From an uncultured Ignatzschineria sp. (GTDB taxonomy: Bacteria; Pseudomonadota; Gammaproteobacteria; Cardiobacteriales; Wohlfahrtiimonadaceae): a DNA stretch of 64,000 nucleotides. The DNA is taken from positions 434,001-498,000 of the forward strand of contig CALZEE010000001.1 in NCBI GenBank assembly GCA_945639195.1, written 5' to 3'. The notes below the pieces were generated by a model. It made no database searches and had not been told where the DNA came from. It worked only from the letters and a program-made list of their open reading frames with translations. Shown in pieces: positions 53,904 to 63,662 of the stretch (position 1 is its first letter; each line of letters opens with the position of its first letter). Position numbers and translations under genes: made by a program.

Positions 53904-55094
53904 ATGGAACAATCAAAAAAAGTCTATGATTTTGATGAGGTCGTTAATCGTCGCAATAATAACTCAGATAAGTGGACCGCTTACTCTAAAGAGATTCTTC
54001 CGATGTGGATTGCGGATATGGACTTTCAGTCAGCGGATGAAATTGTAGATGGTTTAGTTTCGCTCTCTCAAAAAGGTATCTTTGGCTATGGTAAGGCGCG
54101 TCCAGATAGATTGTTAGAAGCGATTGTTTATCGATTACAAAGACTTTATGGATGGACAATTCCTAAAGAAAGTATTGTGATGTTGCCCAGTTTGGTGACG
54201 GGATTTAATGTTGCGGCTAATCTTGTGAAAAAACGCAATGATCGTGCAAGCTATCTTTTCCATACACCTGCTTACCCGCCATTTTTTGCTGTCGAAAAAA
54301 ATATCGGTACAAAGGGCATTGGTGTGCCACTTCGAGAGATCTCTACGGGAAATAAGCTCTCCTACGAGATTGATTTTGAGGCGATGGAGTCTATGATCAC
54401 TGCAGATACGGAGATATTAATGCTCTGTAACCCGCAAAATCCTTCAGGGCGCGTATTGACTAAGGCTGAGCTATTGGCAGTAGAGAAATTTGCGGTAAAA
54501 CATGATCTTATCGTTCTAGCTGATGAGATTCATGCAGAACTTAATTGGGAGGCAGATCACATCCCTTATGCCTCATTAACTCCGGCAGCTAAAAAGCATA
54601 CTATTACCTTGATCTCAGCGAGTAAAACATTCAATTTACCAGCATTAAGTGGCGGATTTGCGATTATTGAGAATGCTGAACTACGCCAAGAATATGAAGC
54701 TGCAATGATGGGATTTGTTCCTAGAATGAATGTCTTTGCGATTAAAGGTGCAGAATTAGCATTCGATTATGGGGATGAGTGGTTGTCTCAACTAAAACCT
54801 TATTTGATCGCTAATAGAGATTATTTAGTGACGGCGCTTTCAGAAATAGAAGGCTTAAAAATGACGGTGCCTGAAGCGACATTCTTACTCTGGCTTGATT
54901 TTTCAGGAACAAGCCATGGTGAGAAAGCTCATAAGGCACTATTGGATGCCGGACTTGCATTAAATGATGGGAAAACTTTTGGCGTAAGCGGTAATTATGT
55001 TCGATTGAATTTCGGTACTTCACGAGCATTAGTTGAGAAAGCTGTGAAAATTATTCGGGAATCTTTGGTGGAAACGATAGGTGTTGAAAAATAA
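53904..55094 (+). CDS. patB: MalY/PatB family cystathionine beta-lyase-type aminotransferase
   Basis: 396 residues of a fold-type I PLP enzyme. YDFDEVVNRRNNNSDKW, LPMWIADMDFQSADEIV, GIFGYGKA, LCNPQNPSGRV, DEIHAEL and ISASKTFNLPALSGGF (Schiff-base lysine) are the MalY/PatB signatures, and VPEATFLLWLDF follows near the end. The family cleaves C-S bonds of cystathionine and cysteine conjugates, making homocysteine or thiols. E. coli MalY also represses maltose genes; that role is not inferable here. AAGGAGAATAAGC precedes the ATG. It ends at the terminator at 55140-55165. Confidence 0.92.
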   Translation: MEQSKKVYDFDEVVNRRNNNSDKWTAYSKEILPMWIADMDFQSADEIVDGLVSLSQKGIFGYGKARPDRLLEAIVYRLQRLYGWTIPKESIVMLPSLVTGFNVAANLVKKRNDRASYLFHTPAYPPFFAVEKNIGTKGIGVPLREISTGNKLSYEIDFEAMESMITADTEILMLCNPQNPSGRVLTKAELLAVEKFAVKHDLIVLADEIHAELNWEADHIPYASLTPAAKKHTITLISASKTFNLPALSGGFAIIENAELRQEYEAAMMGFVPRMNVFAIKGAELAFDYGDEWLSQLKPYLIANRDYLVTALSEIEGLKMTVPEATFLLWLDFSGTSHGEKAHKALLDAGLALNDGKTFGVSGNYVRLNFGTSRALVEKAVKIIRESLVETIGVEK

Positions 55095-55139
55095 ATTCCT
55101 AGATATGTTATTGATATAATATATCTTATTTCATGCTAT

Positions 55140-55165
55140 AACCCCTGCTCTTGTGGGGGTTTTTC
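55140..55165 (+). terminator. Intrinsic terminator of the MalY/PatB gene
   Basis: AACCCC pairs with GGGGTT around a 10-base loop, followed by T. Confidence 0.75.
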
Positions 55166-55321
55166 ATTTTTTTAGGGTTCTATTTTTGTTTTAAGATATT
55201 GAATTAAATTACATTTCTTTGTTATTTTTAAGAAAATATTAACAAAGTGAGCTATAGTTTATAAAGCATGAATAGCTAACTCAATACAAGGATGTTTTTT
55301 TATATCAATCTAGGAGGCTAT

Positions 55322-56326
55322 ATGTCGAATAGTGAGAAAACAAAAGTAACAAGTAAAGAGAATAAAGAGAAGAGAAAAAATTTTATTGAAAATCAAGATC
55401 AACAAGAGGTGGCTGTTTCAGTAGCAATAAATCCTCAAAAAAATATTGATGAGTTCTCATGGATTATTAAGATGCGAGAAAACACCCATATTCGAGAAGG
55501 AAATATTCTTTATCGTTATTATTCTGAGGTAGGTAAGTATCAACTTTTAACAGCCGAACAAGAGCTAACACTCGGGCGGAAGGTCAAAGAGGGGGATGAA
55601 CAAGCATCGTTGATGATGATTGTTGCGAATTTGCGCTTAGTAGTTATGATTGCTCGTCGATATGAAGGGAGAGGGGTAGATTTATCTGATTTGATATCTG
55701 AGGGGAATATAGGCCTGATTCATGCTGTTTCTAAGTATGAATTTGAAAGAGGGTTTAGGTTTTCGACATATGCTGTTTGGTGGATTAGACACTATATTGA
55801 GAAAGGCATTATGGATCAGGGTAGAACAATTCGTATTCCTGTCCATGTGAATAAGGCGATTACTAGATTACTAACTATTTCAAGAGAGTTGTCTAGTGAA
55901 CTCGAGCGAGAAGTAACAACGAAAGAATTAGCTGATCGGGCAGGGAAGAGCATTACTCAGGTAATGAGCTTGCTGGCAAACAAAGAAGAGCTGGATTCTC
56001 TTGATATGGTTGTTAGTGAAGATCAGAAGCGAGATCTTCATCATCTAGTACAAGATAGTGAAGTTGTGGAAGTGCTTCATAATCTTGTAGAAGCTGAAAC
56101 ACTCGATTTGTTGGCGCTCGTTTTAGCGCAACTACCTCCTAATGCTAGAGAAATCATTGAATGTCGGTTTGGCATTAATGGGCGAGATGCAAAAACCTTA
56201 GATCAGACAAGTGCTGTTTTGGGGATAACGAGAGATCAAGTCCGCTATCTACAAAATAAAGCTTTAGATCACATGCGTACATTTTTAGCGAAAAGAGATG
56301 TTTCTGCCGAGGACTTATTATCCTAA
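55322..56326 (+). CDS. rpoS: RpoS-like group 2 sigma factor
   Basis: 334 residues from the ATG at 55322, which follows AGGAGG; an upstream ATG at 55292 has no spaced ribosome-binding site. It has a sigma-70 layout without region 1.1: [20 protein letters not shown] (1.2), [55 protein letters not shown] (2), a region 3, and [16 protein letters not shown] with [21 protein letters not shown] (4). Size and the [10 protein letters not shown] and [13 protein letters not shown] end fit RpoS. Codon use (many AGA, ATA, AT-rich third bases) is weaker in bias than in the neighbouring rpoD. It lies 191 bp before rpoD, an unusual place. RpoH is a less likely alternative. Confidence 0.75.
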   Translation: MSNSEKTKVTSKENKEKRKNFIENQDQQEVAVSVAINPQKNIDEFSWIIKMRENTHIREGNILYRYYSEVGKYQLLTAEQELTLGRKVKEGDEQASLMMIVANLRLVVMIARRYEGRGVDLSDLISEGNIGLIHAVSKYEFERGFRFSTYAVWWIRHYIEKGIMDQGRTIRIPVHVNKAITRLLTISRELSSELEREVTTKELADRAGKSITQVMSLLANKEELDSLDMVVSEDQKRDLHHLVQDSEVVEVLHNLVEAETLDLLALVLAQLPPNAREIIECRFGINGRDAKTLDQTSAVLGITRDQVRYLQNKALDHMRTFLAKRDVSAEDLLS

Positions 56327-56443
56327 AGCGTACAATGTAAAACATGCGAGATATGCATTTTTTATGTGAATAGATCTTTCGCATATCTCGTATGCATTAA
56401 ACTTGATAGATTGTTTTTCTGAGTATCCGAAATTAGTGAAACA

Positions 56444-56452
56444 TGTTATAAT
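56444..56452 (+). promoter_or_regulatory. Candidate extended -10 promoter of rpoD
   Basis: TGTTATAAT fits TGnTATAAT, 65 bp before the rpoD start and inside the rpoS-like/rpoD gap, so rpoD can be expressed apart from the upstream sigma gene. No clear -35. Confidence 0.5.
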
Positions 56453-56517
56453 AATATGCTTGAAATAAAAGCAACAATAGTACGTGTACTTATTAATTGA
56501 GGGTATCATTCTAAGTT

Positions 56518-58338
56518 ATGAGCAATCAGTCAGATCAAAAAAAACAAGATCAGCTTAAAAAAGAACAAATTAAAAAGCTAATCGCTTATGGTAAAGAACA
56601 GGGATATCTCACTTTTTCGGAGGTAAACGACCACCTGCCTAAAGGTATGGTTGATCCTGCTCAGATTGAAAGTATCATCGCCATGATCGAAGATATGGGC
56701 ATCTCTGTACATGAAGAGGCGCCTGATGAAGATACTTTAATGTTAAGTGAATCATTAGATAGTGATGATGCAGTAGAAGAAGCTGCTGAAGTCCTTGCTA
56801 ATATCGACGATGAAGAGATTGGTCGAACGACAGATCCTGTCCGTATGTATATGCGTGAAATGGGAACCGTTGATCTTTTAACGCGTGAAGAAGAGAAGCA
56901 AATTGCGATTCGTATTGAGGAAGGGCTTCACTCTTCGCTTAATTCGCTTGCACTTTATGTGCCCGCAACTTATCACGTGATTGACTCTTATCATGCGGCG
57001 ATCAAAGAAGAAGGTCGTATAACAGATTTAGTTCTCGGCTTTATCGATCCTAGTTTCTACCTTGAAGATGAAGAGAAGGAAGACGAGGAAGTTGAAGTTG
57101 AAGATAATGCAAATGGACCCGATCCAGAAATTTTAGCGACTAAAATCGCCGAATTACAAGCGATCGTTGATAAGCTTAATGCGCTTAAAGAGAAAGAGGG
57201 CGCAACAAGCAAATCTGAAAAAGTAAAAGAAGTTCGCGCAAGTCTTCGTGAAAAGTTCATGGAATTCCAATTAGCACCAAAATTCCAGTTAGAGATGTAT
57301 GAAAAGCTCCGCGAAACGATTGATCGTATTCGTCCACTTGAGCGTAAAATCATGCATATCTGTGTTGCAAAAGCGAAGATGCCACGTACAGAGTTCCTCA
57401 AGTCTTTCCCAAGAAATGAAGCGAACAAAGAGATTTTTAAAGATGATATCTTTAAGCGTAAAGCAAAATATGTAGAAGAGCTTAAAACGCAAGACAAGAG
57501 CATTTATGAACTTCAGGACCGCTTAGCGAAAATTGAAAGTGAAACAGATTTGACGATCTATGAAATCAAAGAAATTAACCGTCAAATTTCTATCGGTGAA
57601 GCGCAAGCGAGACGTGCAAAACGTGAGATGATCGAGGCCAACCTTCGTTTAGTAATCTCTATTGCCAAAAAATATACAAACCGAGGATTACAGTTCCTAG
57701 ATCTTATCCAAGAAGGGAATATCGGTTTGATGAAAGCAGTTGATAAATTCGAATATCGTCGTGGTTACAAGTTCTCTACTTATGCAACATGGTGGATTCG
57801 TCAGGCAATTACGCGTTCAATCGCAGACCAGGCGCGTACGATTCGTATTCCAGTACATATGATTGAAACGATCAATAAACTGAATCGTATTTCACGTCAG
57901 CTTCTTCAGGAGTTTGGTCGTGAAGCAACACCTGAAGAGATTGCTGAGGCAATGGGTGAAACAGAAGAACGTGTTCGTCGTGTTCTTAAAATTGCACGTG
58001 AACCTGTTTCGATGGAAACACCTGTGGGGGATGATGAAGATTCAAGCTTAGGCGACTTTATTGAAGACGTTTATGCGGTATCTCCTATCGAATCTGCAAC
58101 GGATGAAGGCTTAAATGATGCAACACGTGAAGTGCTTGATACATTAACGGCAAGAGAAGCAAAAGTGCTTCGTATGCGTTTTGGTATCGACATGAATACA
58201 GATCATACGCTTGAAGAAGTAGGAAAGCAGTTTGATGTAACGCGTGAGCGTATTCGTCAGATTGAAGCGAAGGCACTACGTAAGCTTCGTCATCCAAATC
58301 GTTCAGAGAGCCTTAAAAGCTTCTTAGATGTAGACTAA
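56518..58338 (+). CDS. rpoD: RNA polymerase housekeeping sigma factor RpoD
   Basis: 606 residues. Region 1.1 is [22 protein letters not shown], region 1.2 is [21 protein letters not shown], followed by the long non-conserved region with a very acidic patch near residues 180-197. Region 2 is [59 protein letters not shown], and region 4 ends in [20 protein letters not shown]. This is the standard gammaproteobacterial RpoD. It is separate from dnaG, which lies 3.4 kb downstream. The nearest GAGGG is 14 bases before the ATG, longer than usual. It ends at the terminator at 58420-58456. Confidence 0.98.
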   Translation: MSNQSDQKKQDQLKKEQIKKLIAYGKEQGYLTFSEVNDHLPKGMVDPAQIESIIAMIEDMGISVHEEAPDEDTLMLSESLDSDDAVEEAAEVLANIDDEEIGRTTDPVRMYMREMGTVDLLTREEEKQIAIRIEEGLHSSLNSLALYVPATYHVIDSYHAAIKEEGRITDLVLGFIDPSFYLEDEEKEDEEVEVEDNANGPDPEILATKIAELQAIVDKLNALKEKEGATSKSEKVKEVRASLREKFMEFQLAPKFQLEMYEKLRETIDRIRPLERKIMHICVAKAKMPRTEFLKSFPRNEANKEIFKDDIFKRKAKYVEELKTQDKSIYELQDRLAKIESETDLTIYEIKEINRQISIGEAQARRAKREMIEANLRLVISIAKKYTNRGLQFLDLIQEGNIGLMKAVDKFEYRRGYKFSTYATWWIRQAITRSIADQARTIRIPVHMIETINKLNRISRQLLQEFGREATPEEIAEAMGETEERVRRVLKIAREPVSMETPVGDDEDSSLGDFIEDVYAVSPIESATDEGLNDATREVLDTLTAREAKVLRMRFGIDMNTDHTLEEVGKQFDVTRERIRQIEAKALRKLRHPNRSESLKSFLDVD

Positions 58339-58419
58339 ATATTCAGTCATTTGTCAGGTAGGCTATTTTAAGGATGCTTGATAGTGATTTTAGTGTTTGT
58401 TAGTTTAAAATAATCTTAG

Positions 58420-58456
58420 AAATCCTCGAGTTACAGTAATGCCTCGAGGATTTTTT
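58420..58456 (+). terminator. Intrinsic terminator of rpoD
   Basis: The 11-bp perfect arms AAATCCTCGAG and CTCGAGGATTT have a 12-base loop, followed by more T. Confidence 0.88.
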
Positions 58457-58573
58457 ATTGATGAAAATGGCACTGAATACGTAGATTTTTGTAGGTGCAT
58501 GGCGAATATATGAATATATTCAGCATTTTTCTTCAATTCCTTTTGTAAATTAGTAGAGCGAGCCTTAAAGAGT

Positions 58574-59542
58574 ATGGAAATAGCTAAGTTTTCTGTAGCC
58601 CCAATGTTGGACTGGACTGATCGTCATTGTCGTTATTTTTATCGGGAAATGAGTGAACATGCGCTGTTGTATAGTGAGATGGTTACAACTGGTGCGATTT
58701 TATATGGTGATCAAGATCGGCATCTCTATTTTGAAGAGCGAGGACCTGTTGCACTTCAGTTAGGAGGTTCTGATCCAACAGATCTTGCAAAGGCAGCAAA
58801 GATTGGTGAATCTTATGGTTATAGTGAGATTAATCTAAACTGTGGTTGTCCATCAGATCGTGTGCAGAAAGGTCGCTTTGGTGCTTGCTTGATGGAAGAT
58901 CCCAATCTTGTCGCTGATTGTTATCAGGCAATGAGTGAGGCAGTCTCTATCCCAGTAACGATTAAAACGCGTATTGGGATTGATGAAGAGGAGAGTTTTG
59001 AGTTTTTAGCGCGCTTTATTGAAGCGAGTCAGAGTCGTGGGTGTGAGCATTTTATTCTTCATGCTCGAAAAGCGTGGTTATCTGGCTTATCGCCGAAAGA
59101 GAATCGTGATATTCCTCCGCTTAATTATGATCGTGTTTTTGAGATTAAAAAGGCTTATCCTGACCTTAAAATTGCAATTAATGGCGGCGTGAAGAATCTT
59201 TCTGAAGCGAAAATGCTGCTTGAAAGCGTTGATAGTGTGATGATAGGGCGTTCAATTTATCATGACCCTTATCAGATGGCGAAGGTCGATTCTGTGCTCT
59301 ATGGAGAGTCAGAAGATCGGATGAAAAGCCGACTAGACGTTATCATGGCAATGGAACCTTATATTGCGAAGCATATCGCACAAGGTGGGCGTTTGAATCA
59401 TATTGTGAGACATATGCTTGGATTATTTCATGAAGTGCCAAGAAGTCGTTTATGGAGACGATATCTGAGTGAAGAGATGCATAAGGATGGTGCTGATTTT
59501 AGGGTGGTTTTAAAGGCCTATCAGCAGATGATGGGCGAATAG
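58574..59542 (+). CDS. dusA: tRNA-dihydrouridine(20/20a) synthase DusA
   Basis: 322 residues of an FMN enzyme that reduces U20 and U20a in the tRNA D-loop. SVAPMLDWTDRHCRYFYREMSEHALLYSEMVTTGAILYGD is the DusA opening. NLNCGCPSDRVQKGRFGACLM holds the catalytic Cys92, followed by VTIKTRIGID, FILHARKAWLSGLSPKENR, INGGVKN and VMIGRSIYHDPY for FMN phosphate. The length fits the family. The ribosome-binding site is weak (AAAGAGT). The next gene starts 95 bp after it. Confidence 0.96.
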   Translation: MEIAKFSVAPMLDWTDRHCRYFYREMSEHALLYSEMVTTGAILYGDQDRHLYFEERGPVALQLGGSDPTDLAKAAKIGESYGYSEINLNCGCPSDRVQKGRFGACLMEDPNLVADCYQAMSEAVSIPVTIKTRIGIDEEESFEFLARFIEASQSRGCEHFILHARKAWLSGLSPKENRDIPPLNYDRVFEIKKAYPDLKIAINGGVKNLSEAKMLLESVDSVMIGRSIYHDPYQMAKVDSVLYGESEDRMKSRLDVIMAMEPYIAKHIAQGGRLNHIVRHMLGLFHEVPRSRLWRRYLSEEMHKDGADFRVVLKAYQQMMGE

Positions 59543-59637
59543 TCGATGAAAAAGTCATAAATATTCGACGATAGGGCACAATATTCAGTATATTACACAT
59601 AACAAAACTATTTTTAGGTCACTCTAAGGACTGATTA

Positions 59638-61119
59638 ATGAAAAAAAGAACGCTTCCTTTAACGTTATCGATGCTTCTCTTAACGGGATCTGTTGCTTAT
59701 AGCGCACCTGTAGATACATTTGAGCAAGATTATCAAAAAATTGCTGAAACAACGTTAAATACAACGAATGCATTATCCCTCTTTAAAGGTTATGAGATTA
59801 CCGTAAAGGGTGAGGCTCGTAGTGAAAATATTGCAGATTTTGAAGCGAATAGCGCTATTGAAATTAATGGAAATGAGCGCCTTTCAGTAAAAGAGGTGGG
59901 TGAGGTTGTCTTTACCAATTACGCTGAAGATAGGGGAGTTGCGACGATTATCTCTAGTTCGGATTATCATCTTTATTCTAAAAAGGAGAATGATGAATCT
60001 GTTCTAATGGCGGTTAAAGGGGTTAATACTCAGAGTCAAATTGATCGTGAAAACCTGCACTATAAATTTGCTAGCCAATTCCCAACGGTTGAGTTTATCA
60101 ATCCGGATGTTGATAAACGCGGTATTATTCGCATTGAAAACTTTGTGATGAATGGTGATTATGGTTTTAGTGCAGATTTTGAAAAGCTTCAAGATCTAAA
60201 GGGGCATTATCAAACGGGTGCGATCTTGATTGACCTTGAAGATGAAGGACGTATTGCGAAACTCTCTTTAGAGAGTGTGGTTTTGGATTCGGAAATTCAA
60301 AATCAAGCGTCTTACCAAAAATCTGTGTTGGAAGTGAATAAGCTGAATGTTTCAAGCATGAATGCCGGCGAAGCAATTGGTGACTTCTCAGTGGATAAAA
60401 TAGTCTACAGCGCAGGTGCTGAGATGAAAGATGGTGCGCCTTATGTTTATGGGGAATTTGCACTTACGGATATTAAAGTTACGCCAGCTGAGCGAGATGT
60501 GACGGCAAGTTTTGGGGATATTAAGTTAGATTTACGTTTGGCACCGCTTGCTGAAAATGTTTTTGAGCAGTTAGCATACGGTAAAAATAGCCACAAAGGT
60601 GTTGTCGATTACTCTGACTCTTTAGCGGTTCTCAAAGATTATTTCGTGGAGAATAGCACTATGGAGGTTCATTTAAGCGGTGAGCATTCAGGGCATAATA
60701 CGAAGCAGTTATTGAGCATTACCCCTAAAATGGCATTTATAGAGAAGTTATCTGGCGTTGATATGGCGGATACTGAAGCGATGGATGAGCTTTTTGCGGG
60801 CCTCTCATTCTTTGAGTTCATTGAGCAGTATATGGATGAGATTAATGTCGATGTTGCTTTGCAAAAAAACTATATTATTGAATTTGGTAGTAACATTCTA
60901 TTAGCTTCTGGAGAGGCTGAAAATATGGATGTTGCACGTCGCCAAATGAAAGAGTTCTATCAGCAATTTCAGTTAATGGCGATGCTTATTAATGCAGAAA
61001 CATCTGTTGTGGAATTCGTTGAAGATGGTGTTCGTGTTCAGATACAATACAAAGATAAGATTTGGTATGTGAATGGTAAGGAGTTTGATCTTGAGTTGAT
61101 TTCGGCACTCTTAGGTTAA
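59638..61119 (+). CDS. Exported protein of unknown function
   Basis: 493 residues with a signal peptide (LPLTLSMLLLTGSVAYSA, cleavage near 22-23). The mature protein is acidic, with alternating beta-type hydrophobic patterns (for example IRIENFVMNGDYGFSADFEKL, GAILIDLEDEGRIAKLSLESVVLDSEI) and no cysteines that I noticed. The architecture faintly recalls DUF945 (YdgA-like) periplasmic proteins, but I see no decisive motif. It is a periplasmic or secreted protein of unknown role. It lies between dusA and yqeY and ends in the hairpin at 61212-61239. Confidence 0.7.
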   Translation: MKKRTLPLTLSMLLLTGSVAYSAPVDTFEQDYQKIAETTLNTTNALSLFKGYEITVKGEARSENIADFEANSAIEINGNERLSVKEVGEVVFTNYAEDRGVATIISSSDYHLYSKKENDESVLMAVKGVNTQSQIDRENLHYKFASQFPTVEFINPDVDKRGIIRIENFVMNGDYGFSADFEKLQDLKGHYQTGAILIDLEDEGRIAKLSLESVVLDSEIQNQASYQKSVLEVNKLNVSSMNAGEAIGDFSVDKIVYSAGAEMKDGAPYVYGEFALTDIKVTPAERDVTASFGDIKLDLRLAPLAENVFEQLAYGKNSHKGVVDYSDSLAVLKDYFVENSTMEVHLSGEHSGHNTKQLLSITPKMAFIEKLSGVDMADTEAMDELFAGLSFFEFIEQYMDEINVDVALQKNYIIEFGSNILLASGEAENMDVARRQMKEFYQQFQLMAMLINAETSVVEFVEDGVRVQIQYKDKIWYVNGKEFDLELISALLG

Positions 61120-61211
61120 ATTCATCAATCATTGGTATAATCTTATAATATCGAAACCTCTTTTGTGATCGGATCAAAGAGATCGGATCCTATGGATAGT
61201 GAAGATACAGA

Positions 61212-61239
61212 GGAGGGAGGCGATAGTCTCCCTTCTTTC
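61212..61239 (+). terminator. Probable terminator of the exported-protein gene
   Basis: AGGGAG and CTCCCT pair around an 8-base loop, followed by TCTTTCATT. The stem is short, so confidence is moderate. Confidence 0.55.
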
Positions 61240-61269
61240 ATTAGTCGACAAAATTATTAAAGGAAAAAG

Positions 61270-61710
61270 ATGAAAGCAACAATTCAAAATGCTGTAAAAG
61301 ATGCAATGCGTGCTAAAGAGCGTGAAAAAGTGACAACTTTAAGAGCGATCTTAGCAGAAGTGCAAGAAGCTGAATTGCAGAAAAGAGGAGAGGCTTTAGT
61401 TGAAGAAGAGTACCTCAACATCTTAAATAGAATGGTGAATCAGCGCCGTGAATCCATTGATCAATTTAAAAAAGCAGATCGTTTAGACTTGGTTGAGAAA
61501 GAAGAAGAGCAGTTACAATACATCATGCCTTATCTTCCTGAGCAGCTTTCAGAAGAAGCGATTATTGAGATTATTGACACGGCGATTGCGAGCTTAGAAG
61601 TCACTAACATGAGTGGTATGGGGAAACTTATGGCCGCGATTCGCCCGCAATTACTAGGTAAAGCAGATATGTCTGCGGTAAGTGCAATTGTAAAAAGCCG
61701 TTTAGGTTAA
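61270..61710 (+). CDS. yqeY: GatB/YqeY domain protein
   Basis: 146 residues. KDAMRAKEREKVTTLRAILAEVQEAELQKRGE, RRESIDQFKKADRLDLVEKEEEQLQYIMPYLPEQL and MSGMGKLMAAIRPQLLGKADMSAVSAIVKSRL are YqeY family marks. The domain resembles the tail of GatB, which binds tRNA, but the function of the free protein is unclear. It often sits between rpsU and dnaG; here dnaG follows by 20 bp, but rpsU is absent upstream. AAAGGAAAAAG precedes the ATG. Confidence 0.94.
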   Translation: MKATIQNAVKDAMRAKEREKVTTLRAILAEVQEAELQKRGEALVEEEYLNILNRMVNQRRESIDQFKKADRLDLVEKEEEQLQYIMPYLPEQLSEEAIIEIIDTAIASLEVTNMSGMGKLMAAIRPQLLGKADMSAVSAIVKSRLG

Positions 61711-61730
61711 TAAATAGGAAAGTAGTATAA

Positions 61731-63470
61731 ATGGGTAGAGGGAAGGGGTTTATCCCACGGGAATTTATAGATTCTCTAATTGCACGAGCAGATATTGTTA
61801 GCGTTATCAATCAGCGCGTCCCGTTGAAAAAGGCAGGAAGTAACTATAAGGCTTGTTGTCCTTTTCATGATGAAAAAACCCCTTCATTTACCGTTAGTGA
61901 GCCTAAACAGTTCTATTATTGCTTTGGTTGCAATGCTAGCGGCAGTGTACTTGATTTCTTGATGAACTATGAGCGCCTCGAGTTTGTTGAAGCGATTGAG
62001 GCATTAGCACAGATTGAAGGGCTTGATGTGCCCTATGAGCAGCGGAGCCAAAAATCAGAGGCGGCAATTAAACGCCAAAAGAACTTACTGGAAGTCATGA
62101 ACATGGCTGAGGCTTTTTATCGTCAGCAACTTCGAGTTGCGGAAGATAAAGACCGTGCGATTGCTTATTTACAAAAGCGTGGTATTTCCGGTGATGATGC
62201 TAAAAAATTTGGGATCGGTTTTGCGCCAGAGAGTTGGAATGCACTCTTTACAGAGCTTCGTAAACACGATATTCCTGAAGATGAGTTGTTGGAAGCAGGG
62301 CTGTTAAGTGAATCTGAAAATCATCGACGATATGATCGATTTAGAGATCGTATTATGTTTCCGATTCGTAACCGAAAAGGGGAGACGATTGGTTTTGGCG
62401 GACGGATTCTAGATCAGGGCGAACCTAAATATCTTAACTCTCCAGAAACGCCTATTTTTAGAAAAGGTGAGGAGATTTATGGTCTTTATGAGCTGCGAAA
62501 ATATTGCCGGGATTATGAAGAGATTATCGTGGTTGAGGGCTATATGGATGTGGTTATGCTCTCGCATTATGGTATTGGTAATAGTGTTGCAACGCTCGGA
62601 ACAGCGGTAGGGCGTAAGCAGATTGAGATATTACTGCGCTATACATCACGCATCGTCTTTTGTTTTGATGGCGATAGGGCGGGTAAAGCTGCTGCGCATA
62701 AGGCCATGGATGAATCATTTTCTGTTCTGACGGCCGGAAAAGAGATCTCTTTTCTTTTTCTTCCTGATGGAGAGGATCCTGATAGTTATGTAAAGACCGA
62801 AGGAAAAGAGCAGTTTTTATCATTAGTAAAGCAGGCTGAGCCACTCTCTAAGTTTTTATTTGAAGCGGCAGAGAGTGAAGTAAATATGAGCTCTTTTGAG
62901 GGGCGATCACAGTTTTTAGAAATTGTGGGAGAGAAGATTAACGGGATGCGTGATATCCCATTACGCGACTTCTTGCGAGCTGAATTAGGTCGCCGCGCGA
63001 ATCTTGCGGACAATCTATTAAATCGCTATGTAAGAGAGGGGCAAAGTCCACAGGCGCGCCAAAGAACAAACTTTAATAGTGGTCAATCTTTGGTAGAGCG
63101 TATCTTAATTTTGATTCTAAATAAGCCGGCATTAGCAAGAGAATTGCAAGGTCTGCATTTTCTGTTAGAGAGTGAGGATCGTCAGCAGAATGTCTTATAT
63201 GACGTTATTTCAGCAATTAAGGATTATGGGTCTATGGATACTGCTGCTCAAATATTGCGGTATTTTGAAGAGGAGTCATGGGGGCGCTGGCTGCGTAACT
63301 TGGCGATTTCTGAGTTGATTATTGATGAGGCATTACAAGAAGGTGAGTTAGCGGATCTTCTCAATCAATTGGCGAAAGGTGAGTCTCCTTTGAAAAAAGT
63401 CTTGGCGAAACTTCAAAATGGCGAGACGTTAACGGCTGATGAGTTGAATTTGTTGCGTCAGACGAATTAA
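61731..63470 (+). CDS. dnaG: DNA primase DnaG
   Basis: 579 residues of the replicative primase. The zinc-binding domain has Cys43, His46, Cys64 and Cys67 in CCPFHDEKTPSFTVSEPKQF and YYCFGC. The RNA polymerase core has RYDRFRDRIMFPIRNRKGETIGFGGR, the TOPRIM block IIVVEGYMDVV and the CFDGDRAGKAAA metal site. The C-terminal helicase-binding domain follows after about 430. It starts 20 bp after yqeY and is probably cotranscribed with it. In related bacteria rpoD follows dnaG; here rpoD lies upstream and a private terminator closes the unit. Confidence 0.98.
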   Translation: MGRGKGFIPREFIDSLIARADIVSVINQRVPLKKAGSNYKACCPFHDEKTPSFTVSEPKQFYYCFGCNASGSVLDFLMNYERLEFVEAIEALAQIEGLDVPYEQRSQKSEAAIKRQKNLLEVMNMAEAFYRQQLRVAEDKDRAIAYLQKRGISGDDAKKFGIGFAPESWNALFTELRKHDIPEDELLEAGLLSESENHRRYDRFRDRIMFPIRNRKGETIGFGGRILDQGEPKYLNSPETPIFRKGEEIYGLYELRKYCRDYEEIIVVEGYMDVVMLSHYGIGNSVATLGTAVGRKQIEILLRYTSRIVFCFDGDRAGKAAAHKAMDESFSVLTAGKEISFLFLPDGEDPDSYVKTEGKEQFLSLVKQAEPLSKFLFEAAESEVNMSSFEGRSQFLEIVGEKINGMRDIPLRDFLRAELGRRANLADNLLNRYVREGQSPQARQRTNFNSGQSLVERILILILNKPALARELQGLHFLLESEDRQQNVLYDVISAIKDYGSMDTAAQILRYFEEESWGRWLRNLAISELIIDEALQEGELADLLNQLAKGESPLKKVLAKLQNGETLTADELNLLRQTN

Positions 63471-63560
63471 ATACCTAAATAGATCAATCAAGACTTAGTA
63501 GATCGTATTTGCTGAATATTGACGGGCTTGTAGTTTATGGCTGATTGCGATCGGCATTAA

Positions 63561-63600
63561 AAAAGCGTTAGACCTTGAGGTGCTAACGCTTTTGTGTTTT
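63561..63600 (+). terminator. Intrinsic terminator of yqeY-dnaG, probably shared with the convergent permease gene
   Basis: The 11-bp perfect arms AAAAGCGTTAG and CTAACGCTTTT have an 11-base loop, with A and T runs on both sides. Confidence 0.85.
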
Positions 63601-63662
63601 TTGTGTGTACTAGCTTTTACTTTAATGTCGATGCTCTATCCGCTAACGGATGAATCATTCAT

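Noticed and set aside
57057..57503. 148-codon minus-strand ORF within rpoD, with Ser-rich composition
   Set aside because: It is the antisense of the acidic region of rpoD; Ser-rich text is the expected reverse reading of GAA/GAT codons.
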